The notes below the pieces were generated by a model. It was not told where the DNA came from. It ran no database searches and saw only the letters and a program-made list of their open reading frames with translations. From NCBI RefSeq assembly GCF_031877795.1, contig NC_133940.1, positions 9,177,985 through 9,241,984 of the forward strand: a DNA stretch of 64,000 nt. The letters run 5' to 3'. The DNA comes from Strix aluco. Lineage: Eukaryota > Chordata > Aves > Strigiformes > Strigidae. The translations under genes and the position numbers were made by a program. Positions 1 to 12,000 of this stretch are shown here, one piece after another (the first letter of the stretch is position 1; each line of letters begins with the position of its first letter).

Positions 1-45
1 TCCCTATGGATTTGTGCCACAAGTCCCTGCAAACTCCTGCACCAC
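1..45 (-). CDS. RADX: RADX exon 13, partial (cut by the window edge)
   Basis: After the acceptor CTCTGCAG at 46-53, in the phase set by exon 12, the frame reads [14 protein letters not shown] and is open to the left edge. The remaining roughly 160 codons and the stop should lie to the left. Confidence 0.6.
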
Positions 46-3000
46 CTGCAGAGATGTGACCTTAAAGCCAGGCGTCAAGTTTTTAATGAACAGGCTGCAA
101 AGCCAGGCAACTGTTTCCCCTAGAAAATGCAGTATCTGCCAAGAGGACCAGAGGAAACAACAGACATGAAGGCTTAAAAGAGACTCGTTTATCCCACAGA
201 AAAAGCTTTGGCAATTGTTTTTCAAGAAAACAGGCACGCTTATAGGGCAGTAATACTTGCAGAATGGTCAACAACTTATGACCAACTGCATCATTACTAT
301 TGTTGCTATATCCCTAGCACCATGATTCTTCTTTTAGGGGGGAAGGAAGAGGTGCTAAAAGTAAACGAAGGTGGCAACTGAGGGGTATACGTACTGGTGA
401 CACAAGCCCAAAGCACCGCTGCCAAAAAACCCAAACATCTGAAGTTACTGACACCAAAGAGTTCAGACACTCAAGCTATCCTAGCTGTGTTTGGAAGAAA
501 TGACAAGAATTTATGGCCCTTAAACACAACGTATGAAGGAAAGTAGCTTTTTACCCCAGACTAACAAATAACAACACTCATTCAGTTTTCTTAATAATTT
601 CCCATTTGTAGTTATTTCATTAAGTTCCAGATTTTTCAGGGCTCTGGATTTGAAATTCCTATCTGGATTTTAAAAAAACCATCCTTCTCTGGATCCAAAC
701 AGAGCTCAATAAGGACTGAGTGTTGGGTAGCGGAAGGAACCAAGTGGCTTCTCAGGGGCAACTATACTTACACCTCTGTAGCATCAAGGATGATGTATAG
801 CTCAGTCACTGCTAGCAAATCCATTAATGCTATTACAATGTTCACTCTGCTGGCTAATTAAGCATCCCTCCCTCCTACCTTTGATTTTCCTAGTTAAGCT
901 GTAATCTCTCTGAAACAAAAACTACATATATTACTCTGCTTACCATGATGGACCCCTGTTACTACACACTCCCTAAGTAGCACTAGCAGCAATATAAAAA
1001 TATGTTTAATAACACACTCAAAATGATGTTTCAGAATAAAATAATCCAATATATCTGAACTAGAATCAGTCCAGAGGAAGTGAATACAAAATATTAAACT
1101 CTACCCTAATCTGTTCTTTCATTTCACTTCCAATCCTGATCTGTAAAAGTTTCAATTCAAATGTCTTTGTCTCATCATTGCAACTCTTTAACATAATCAA
1201 CTTCACATGACTTACCCAAATTTTCTTCTTGCAGACCGTGTGTAATAGAAGCAAGGTGTTACAGGAGTAACAGATGCACTTCCCCTTAAAGTAGGAAATT
1301 CACCATTATTTTACAGTATTTATTTAAATGGAAATACACAAAGCGAAGAACATGCATGTTTTTCTTTCAGGCAGAACTAACTTAAGACACTCAAATGATG
1401 GAATTTTTCTTATGGAACTGAAATCCACTAACAAGCTCACTGTAACACTGCCAAGACAGAAGTTCTATTCACCACAGTTTTCTTGGTCTTAAGTTTTCAT
1501 TCGATCCTAATTATATTTCATCTCATTTTCCCTCAAAATATTCCAAATACCCACCCCTCTTCCCACACTATGACTTTTGGATGTGAAAAGTTGAGAAGAA
1601 AAACAAACCCTTTACAGCATGGAAAATCCACTACAAAAAAAAAAAAAAAAAAAAAGAGATGTGCCTGGCTAGATTTTTGTAACATTAAATCTGTCAAAGT
1701 ATACGCCAGGCTTTTAATACTCAGTATGGGTACATGAGATTTTGCACAAACATTGCAACAAAGGGCAGTCTTATACAAGCAGGTATTTTACTCTTGAATC
1801 TAATACAGCTTTATCAGACAAATTACTCTGTCTTACTCCATTTCCTTATATCAGATTGATACCCTTTGTCTATGTCTGACTAGATGCAATACAATTTCAT
1901 GAAATCCCATCACAAGCAGAGCCATAGTACAAGTTATTTCGAGCCTTTAGGTTAGCACATGACCACCATCTCCTTGCCTTTCTGACAGCAAGTTACAGCT
2001 ACATGCAGTACGTTCGATTAATCAGAAAGAAAAAAATAAAGTGTGTTTGAAATTAAGGAACAGGTATACCAGATCCCAATTGTGCAATTTCAGTGAACAA
2101 ATCTTATTTCCTCACACCACTGTAAGTATTGCTGGTTCCACTGCTATGTCACTGAACTATATATGGTTCCAGTATCAACTACTTTTATTTCAAATCTGTG
2201 AGATTAACAACAAAGTAGAATAAATATTAATCAGAAGAGAGCATTGCAAAGCTGCTTTAATCAGTCCTTCATTAGCCTGAACAGTATAATTGTTATCACC
2301 TGATGATAGGAAAAGTACCTAACTACTTTTTAAAGATCAAACTATACATGCTTTTAAAGCTTTCTTATATATTTCTATGGCCTTGTCTCTGAACTAATTT
2401 CTGCAAACACTTTTTAGAAGATCCAGTACATATTTATGAAGAGAGCTTACTGTTCTGCATCTGTATTTAATCTGCGTGGTATCTTTCTCTTGACTGAACT
2501 CTTTTTTGATTGTAAAGCTTGGTGCTGATGTTGTTCCCCAGGAGTGCAGTGTGGCCCCAGAGTAGACTTAACTTCTTTTTTCTGAGGGTTGGTGTTTTTC
2601 CCCTTGTGAACGCAGTCTTCTTTGGACATAGCAGCACTTTCAAGAGACTGAGAAGTATCTTTCTGCAACAGTTAATGGTTTAAGAGTTTCAAAGCACTTA
2701 AAGCTATTGGTTCCAAGTCAAAAATCTGCAAGCTTTAAAGAAACAATTTACCCCACCTTCTGAAAGTCATGTTGTATCTAGAAGAAATTAGCTTCTAATC
2801 ACATTAATAAGATAAATTCCATCTAGAAAGTGACGGTGAACATGTTGCAGTAGCTGTCTCTCCTGCATTCTAATTTACATTAGGTTATCCAGTCAAACTC
2901 ATAACTTCTCAACAGTTACCTAGTTTTACGGAGGACTGCCACAACACTTTCTGAAAAGCACCGAATCATTGCTTTTTAAAAAGTTCTAAATTATGATTTT

Positions 3001-6000
3001 CAAAAATTTTGCTCTCAAAATAGCAAATGAAATTAATCAAAAGACAGCGTAACTAGGTTCTGAACTCAAATGCAAAATTCTCCATTCTAATTACAATCAT
3101 AGCTGCTTAAGTGCTATAGCATTAATTCTCAAACACTGTACCTGAACAAGTTCTGCTCCTGAGGCTTCTTCAGCTGCATTGCTAGAGCTGATGTATCTTA
3201 TCGCACTAATTATTCCCTGGACAGCAATGCGCTTGTGTTCTCTGTAGTGCAAGTCTTCAATTTCTTTCTCCATTTCACCTATGGCTTTCAAAACCGATTC
3301 AACTGCAAAAAGAAATTTCCAGAAACAAGTTTTAAAGAAATACAACTTCAAAATGTCTGAATGCAAGGCTCAAAGGTAAGAATTTGTTACTAAATGTTAA
3401 ATTGATTTAAAATTATATTTTTGAAGAATTTTAAATATTTTTGCTGTTCACATCACACGGAAAAAATTTAAACAGTAAATCTTTTTAGCTCACAAGCACC
3501 TTTTAGCATGTGTTATCAGACACCACAATTTCTGTTTCAGGTGGAATTTCTAATTCCCTGTATTCTTCAGTATAACTGTCTCAATTCTGATTTAGCAGAA
3601 TACTCAGAGTAAAACTTCTGGGCAGATCTGTAGCTCATGTAAGCTGCTGCAGTTCTCCTGCAGCTAATGGTGCCATGATACTTTCTGTAAGATGAGCATC
3701 GTCATGAGAGGGAGTTTTTCTTAGATGACATTCAAATTTGTGTAATCACTAATAGTAACTGTGTTGCTTTCTAACTGATGCTTTAAATGCCTGGAGTAAG
3801 ACTGAACTGAAAAAGGCTACAAATCTTAAAGATACTGGATGGTATGATACCTTTATTGTTTTTACAATATTTCAAAAAGTTATTTGGAGGTCGTGGAAAA
3901 GGATAATAGCCACCAATGACAGTTTTCTTCATTTGATCAGCTTCACTTTGTGTTTTAGTCCACTGAATGAAGTTTTTCACTTTGGTGTCCTTGGTGTATG
4001 GCTGGCCCTTGTGCCACCCTTTTAAAACAGAAATAAACAGGTATTAACACCAAAGCAGGTTATTATTATCCATTCTCATCTTGAAACTATCCTGAACAGT
4101 ATGTCAAAAAGACTGGACTACAGAATACAAAAGACATCTTTCCACTAGTCAACAGTGTTTTATGAAATGAGTCTCTTGAATTCCTTGACTAACACTTGCA
4201 TTTGAAACTGAAAGTTAGACAAATGTAAAGTAACAAAAAGAAATAAAACAACTAGCAAAAATGCTACTAGAATACTTTCTCGCAGGAGCATACAAAACAG
4301 TAAAATGATCAGAAATTGGTTTATTAGCAGGAAAAAGCAGATAAATCATCTTCATAGGGTTCAGCAAAGATTGTTACTGACAGGTAATTTGCAAGGTATG
4401 TATTCATTGTTGGCTGCTTTAAAACCAAGATATGGACTAAAGACCAGTTTTATCAAATAAATTGTAATCTGACCAGGTCTATGTCTAACCTGTGAACTGA
4501 AATAGATCTTATCCAATGGTTTGCAATCTCCAGCTATAGTTCTCATTTAGGACCCAAAAAGACATAAAATGAACTAAACCTAGGGTGGGGGAAAGCTTAA
4601 GTATTTAATTAGAAAATGAAGCACAAAATACGCTGTAGGAAACTAAAGGAAAAAAACAACCTCTCAAACCCTTCATTCAGGAGTAAATTAAATCATCAGA
4701 AATCTATTACGAAAAAGACCAGCTTGCTTTGCTAGTCCAGTTAAGCACAAAACACCCTACCCAGCTGGTCAGGAAAGACCACGTGTATAGAACTGACCAT
4801 GTTCAGGTACTTTTTTAGCACATACTTTTTGTCTATTTCTACTTGTTGGCAGAAAGATTCAGACTGGGTGACTGATACATTAGGAACACTGAATAAATGA
4901 GCTGGATAAACAAACGCAGGAAAGATACACCTATTGCATCTTACACTCCCTTGCAATTAGGCTCGTACATCACTCACCTGCAACACTACTGTAATCTGCT
5001 TCCTGATTCAAGAGCAAAGATACTATAAAGAGCTGTGCCCGGTCCTGCCTGTGACATGCTGACGGGTGGTATCTAGTGTACAGTACCACAGCAGAGCACT
5101 GTAACTGCAGACCAGAGTATTCAGACTATCTAGAAGGACTGTTCCTTCAGTGCAGTCCAGCACCACATCCCTTCCTAGACCACGTGGGCTCCATAAGGCC
5201 CTGCACATTGGGAAAGATGAAACGTAACAGCTCTCCAGATACTTGGTGAAAAAGAGTAGCTAAGATAAATATAGGACAACTATACCTTTTTTTTTTTTTT
5301 TTTTTTTTTTTTTGGTAATAAGGAAATTCGTAAGCCAGAAAACTGGAAGTGATTTTTAACATTTTTAAGGAAGTGGTAATTTGCATTGTTACACTATCAA
5401 AGGATTAAAACAGCCTGAAAGAAATAGTGAATTAGTAAACATGTAACTTAACCTAATAATACTTACATACTTTTCATGAGATACACCCATTAATGCCTCG
5501 CAAGAACGCAATTTGCCTTTTTCTTTTTGCAATGATATTTCATTATTAACTCAAAGACACTTCGACAGGGAAACTAATACTATGCACTGATTACTTTGTT
5601 GTAAAATGAAAATACTCTTTCCAAAGAAATAAGATGAGAACTACATAAAACTAAAATTAGTTTAAGTTACCTGTAATGAATATTTGACTTTCATTTGAAG
5701 TTGTAAGGTAAATTGTGCTGGAAGGATTCTCAGTGAGGTCCCGTACCACTCTCATCTGTGTACACACCAAGTATGTCACTGGAGAAAAAGAAAAACAAAC
5801 CTTCAGTTTTTTTCCTGCTATGTCATTGATTTTAAAATGTCAAGACTGACACAAAAGGGATTAATTTTATTAAGTGCTCTAAACAAGACATTTTAGTTCT
5901 TGACCCTACAAATGTTTCAGCGTGTATTGAGCCTCTGTTATAAATGACAATGCGGAGATATAATTAAATTTTCATTTTAATAACTGTGCAAGGAACTTTC

Positions 6001-9000
6001 AGCATACATATTAGGACTAAAACATGAGATACTTTATCAAGTAGGATATCAGTGAAACAAACAGTAAAAATATGGATATTAGATGGCTGTGTTTCTTCAG
6101 GATAATCACAGAATCACAGCATATCAGGTTGGAAGGGACCTCGAGGATCATCTGGTCCAACCTTAATAAGCATAAAATCATGAAAAGGACAAGAAATCAT
6201 GACATGCCACTGCAAAGCTTCTAAATAGAGTACAAACGCACTCTTCCGTTAATATCTCAGTTAAACACTGGAATGTCATTCTTTGCCATTTCCCCAGAAC
6301 ACTCAAGAACAATGCAGTCACAATCTTAACAGGGTTGTGCAGCTGGTCCTGCATCATATAATATAAAAAATGGACATGACCCCAACCAGTATTAATGGAA
6401 GGATGAGTGCTTGGAGGCAAAGAGAAAGAAGGCAAGAAGAAATATTTAAAATCCTTAATTAAGGATTCCCCAGTTTGAAATTTATCATTCTTAGCTCACA
6501 TGCAATAACTAACACAGTAATAAATTTGACCAGCTGTCTTCTTTATTTGACTCTGATGCAAGAGATGTTGCCCCAGGTGCTTTACTTAAGTTTCTGTTTG
6601 AAATTAATGAGATCAGATGATCAGGCCCAGCTGCCCACATATTTGTTCAGACTAACTGGCAGGTTGAAATATGATAAGGGTTTCAAATACTTAAACTAAT
6701 TTTTTTATTTTTAAACTTTAGTTTCTGATCAGCTATTTTCTGTCTCAGGAGATAAACCATGTCAATTTTTTATTCAGTGGCAATTATACTCAGAATTTAA
6801 AATTAGAAACCAACTAGAAAAAACACTATAATAAGTATTATAGAGAGATGAATACTTGGGTGAATATGCTCAAACACATCTGGCTGAGAAGTTGCAAATA
6901 ATTCCAGTATGAATGGCTGGTCTGAGGTCCCATCAATGGCATGTGCCCAACGATAGAGCCAGAAGTCCTCACCATGTTCTATATAAACAAATAGTAAGAA
7001 AAATGTATAAGCATTTATTCAGAAAGTTTAAAATTGTTTGATAAATTCTGAAAGTCATATTTATAGAAAGACCTCTCTTTCTTGCTCGTTCAGCCCTTCC
7101 TACAAATGTCACAAGACCAATAACATCACAGGAATGATTGTTTGGCAAGTTATCCAGTTCTGACCTAAAATCAAAACACAACAAAAATATGGGTATTTGT
7201 TAATAACAACACATAAAGCTTTCTCAGAAATTTTTCACAAAACATTTCCACTTAACATTCAGTGTAATGTAGTGAAATTTAAGTTGCAGCTTGACAACCA
7301 ACAGAATTCTATTTTACCTTGTGATAAACCGATATTTAACTTCAGGTAATCCCCACTCTGGCTTAACCATTTCTTCTGGAATAATACTTATTTTAGTAGG
7401 AGGGTCTCGAACATTAAGGCTGATTTCTGACAAAGAAAAAATAGACTCAGTAACATTTAAGGCATGAATACAAATTAAAAAAAAAAAAAACTTTAAAAAA
7501 CACAAAAAAAACCCAGGGTAAAGTTTCTTAAATGAAGTATTCCAATTTTATCTCACTGCTTGTGAAATTATTAATCAATTCTTCTGACTTCATGTTTTCA
7601 TCCTAATAAAGTAAGGAATTCAGGTACAGCATTCAACAGTGCAATTTTATTATCTGAGCAATGTTATACTTTCCAGTTCCCTACATGAATCAATTAGACC
7701 CATCCAGCAAGATATTTTAAAAACCAGCAACAGAAACTAATGCCACAATACTGATTAGATACAGAGTACTTTTTACAATAGCTTCATTCTCAAATGTCCC
7801 TAAGATCTAAACTGACTTGCAGACAAGGAAGTAAAACAGAAGACAGTCTAGCAGATGAGAACTTCCACATCTGATACCAGTTCAGGTAGTTATTAATATG
7901 ACAGAAATACACCACGGCAGGAAACAAAAGGTCTTCTCATATCTATTCTATAGCACCTGAAAAATTTAATTTATTAAGCAAACTGTTTAGATGCTGACTA
8001 ACAAACACAGTAAAGCACTGGGGGAAGTGAGGGGTTCTGCAACCAGATAAAAAATACAGGAGGAATGGCTTCAGCATCTAGAATACACAAGGTGGAACTC
8101 CATTGTCTCTCTCATAACGAGACAAACCTTGCCGGTATGAAAAACACAGATTCTGATGAAGTTTCTACAAGATGTTTGGGTAAGGAATTATTCAAAAATA
8201 ATGCACCCAGAGAAGTAATTAATTAGGTATAAATAATGTATACAATTGTTTATATAATTCTGTCCAGCCCCTAGCAGTGCAACATTAGGAAGGTGTTATG
8301 CAATCAGACCCTCTACTTCAGACTTTTCTTTTGGCTGCTGCTTTCAAGAAATGTATTTGGATGACAACTGTGGTTTTACATATGGTGTTTTAGGACAGTA
8401 CCTCAGAGAAAATCCCTGAAAACAAAACTTTCCAATGCATCAAAACTATTTATCAATGGTTTCGTCATTTTGAGATTAGATGAGAGTCACATACTCAACT
8501 CAGGACTATACCCCGTGATGATTCAGAAGTTAAGGTCAAGTCCAGGCTATTTGGAACAGCAGTTTTCGTCAGTACCACGTAAATTCAGTGATCTGTGAAA
8601 TGCACACAGTGCCTAGCAGTGCAAGTCCAGGTGTTGCTACTAACTATTTAAGCTTCAAAGGTTTTAGGTTCTGAAACAAGCACCTCTCAGCAGGTCATAC
8701 AACGCTGCAGCTGCAAACAGAGGCAAGCAACGCAGACCTCGCTTCTCAGCAACCCAGGAATAGGCCAGAAGCATACTGTCTTGCAAGAACTCTTAATTTG
8801 GAAAGCCCTTCCCCTTGCTGCCTTGTTAACCCTCCAGATATATTTTACAACATTTACAGGTGAACAGTTGTAAGGAAACACTGGAAAGTTGGGATCTCAT
8901 GAAATTACAAATTGGAAATAGATGATGAAAAAAGTAATTGTAACTTAAGCAATTCACTGTAACTGATTCCTTTAACTAGCTGAAGAACTTTTGGTGCACT

Positions 9001-12000
9001 CAATGTGCATGCTTAAAAAAAGCTGGAATATTACGCCATATTGGCCACCTACAGAGATACTTATATTAACAGAGTAGTTAGGGAGGCATTAAATTTCACT
9101 CCATCTGAACAACAAAAAAAAAGCATGAGGAGTTGCACAAAATCGATTTTATAACTGCTCTAGAAATTTTTATGGATATTCTGTTCTCTTTACACTATCT
9201 TCTTAGAGGATATATGGACATAAGATCCACCAATGCATGGAATTATGTGCTTTGTAAGCTCATACTAAGACAAAATTCTGAGCTTTGTGCTGAGAAAAGA
9301 AATAAGATACTATACATACATTGATATGAACCAAAAATTAGTAATTTCTACAGGTAATCCATGGTCTGAAAATACACCATGGCACTTCACTATAGACTGA
9401 CTTTTAATTCTTCCATTACACATCTATTACCATTTACAGCCCATTAGCCTAATTTCCATTTTGATCTCTCTGTTAACATTTCTACCCCAGTAACGCTTGC
9501 AGAAATTGGTAGTGTAGTGTGAATGAAGCCATTAAAATGAAGTGATATTTGCCCATAGAGAAAGTCACCTCAAAAGGCATATTTTATTCTGTCCTTTTCC
9601 TGGAGAAAGGTTTTGTGGCAATATAACTGTTTTCAGAGCTGGCCTGTAATCATCGTTAGCTTCCCTCACAAACTTCCGCTTCTGGCTAAACATTTTGCTC
9701 TCCTGCCAACTCATCACAAACACTCCAGACATTAAGATCCGGTTTTAAGGCAAAGATACATTAGGCAGAGAATACCCTGATTCTGGCAGCGAAAATATTA
9801 TTTTCGTGCACTGTTTCAACCGCATTAGGAGGCTGCCATCGTTAATAACTTATACATACATCAACCTTCACTAGCACACGTATTTTGCTTGTTTCAAGGA
9901 AGTTATCTGGATTTTCTGCATGTTGGCTGTCGCTTTGTTCTGAGTATAAAAGTGCAAAAGGGGAAAGAGCTCACGTTCAGCAAAGTAGAAGAAAAAAAAA
10001 AAGTTGACCAAATCCAGTTTGAAAGGCTATTAACGTTACATTGCAGCACTTCTGTAGCACAGCTCCTTCAAGTATCTGTCACACTAAACAACTGCAAGGA
10101 AGAAAATACTTTCTCATAGGCAAGGAATATTCTCCATATATGCATGCCCACGGTGCTGCTGTTTCAGCACAGACAGCAGTCATCAATGCAACTTTTTATT
10201 CAGTGGAGCTTTGCAGATAGTCTGGGCCTTAACCACAGACACTAAAATCTAGTCAGATGAGGTGACAATGTGCTTCAGTGACCTGGAACAAGGTGTGAGC
10301 AGTGCACAAACAATATCTGCATTATTACTCAGGAAGTAGATTCAGATTAAAATTCAGTACCAAGGGCCTGTCTTTATGACCCCAATACCTGAAATCAGAT
10401 TTTTATTTATTTATTTTTTAAATAAAGGTTTTAACTAATTGTGGCAATAAACTTTGTAGACATGATCCGAATACAAACAGGGAACAATAAGAACCTGGAT
10501 GCTAAGACACCTGTCAGAGCTAATATTTAAGGATATATAACTTATCAATTAGTCTCATCAACGGCTCTCTTTCTATTTTCTTTCAGTGAAGAGCTACCTT
10601 TTCACAGCTATATTTCATTGAATCAAAACAGGTTTCTGCAATACTTAACCAATTGTAGCAAATCTCTTCATCTGTGAATCCCCTGGGGTTGGCTGTGTTT
10701 TAAATGGGTAACTGGTTTTGATCGCATACTGTTCAAGAAGAAGTACCGTGCCAACCTTCATACTGTTATACCATTCAGGACATAGTGAATTCCACAAAAC
10801 CATTGACATCATGCCTGAACTATCAGCAACTTCAAAGTAAGCCTAAAGGAAAAAAAGAGACAAAATACATTCACCTTTTATTTATCATCATTCTGGTATG
10901 TATCTATTTCGGACAATGCATCAGCTACTCAACTCATGAACAATTTCGCTGATGATTACAGATACAGAGTATGTTCCAAAATTTGTACTGAATACTAGAA
11001 GAAATCCCTGATTTCCACAAAAGAATTCTTCCACAACTACCCCAGCCCAAACTCTTATCTTTCCAGTGCTCAGCAATGGTAGGTGATGCCAGTTTCACTC
11101 TAAGGTTTAAGACAGTTTAGTAAGTCTTTATCTTAACCCATGGGTTTTTCCTCGCCTTTGCTCTTCCAATTCTCTTCCCCACTACCTGGGGGTAGGGGAG
11201 ACCAACAACCGGCAGGTGAGTGCTTAGTTGCTGGCTGGGACCAACCCACCACACCTCCTATCTCCATTTCCAAGAGGCTCTACACAAAAAAATCACAAGT
11301 AAAACATATTAGGAAAATCATCAAGAATTTTACAATCAAACAATCTGGAAGTCACTGGGTGAGAGAATTAGGGGATACAAATTGTTAAAATCTGTTTGCC
11401 TTTTTTTTTTTTTTTTTTTTTTGACAAGACAATTTCCATCTTTCACAGCATAGAGACCAGAAACATTTAGGCTGTTAAGCTACTAAAAACTCCAAATATT
11501 TTTTTCTTCACAAAAAGCTCAACTATAGTAACTGAAACACATCCACCAAAGTCTGTACATACGATCGTTAAATTCACCATTTCCCACTTTTAGAGTGCTC
11601 CCACTTTTAGGGCTCAGCATTTTTGTAAAGGTAGCATTTTTAATATATAGTAGCTACAACATAAAACTTAACTTCATGTGCTTACTATATGGGAATAATG
11701 ATTTCCAAGTACCCTACAGCTATTCGAGCGTTAACCTACATATTTATCCTTCTTTACCTGATAAGGCATATCCAGCTTTTTCTCTGGTTTCCCATAGTAC
11801 CTTAGTCTAGATTTGTACAGGACTCTCACAAGAAGTGGATGGAAGTGAACTCTGCTTCTCCAGGTCATTTCCAGCTGACCAAGAGAAGTCAGCTTGGAGA
11901 CTAAGGGAAAAAAAAAAAAAAGTAAAAAAGACCAAAGGCAAGGACAAAAAAAAAGGAAGTAAAAAGACCAAAAAAGAGCATTCATGTCTGAACATTTAAG

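Noticed and set aside
944..985. Donor-like CATG|GTAAGC suggesting another RADX exon
   Set aside because: The only acceptors nearby give stops or a tiny exon, and exons 11 and 12 already join in phase.
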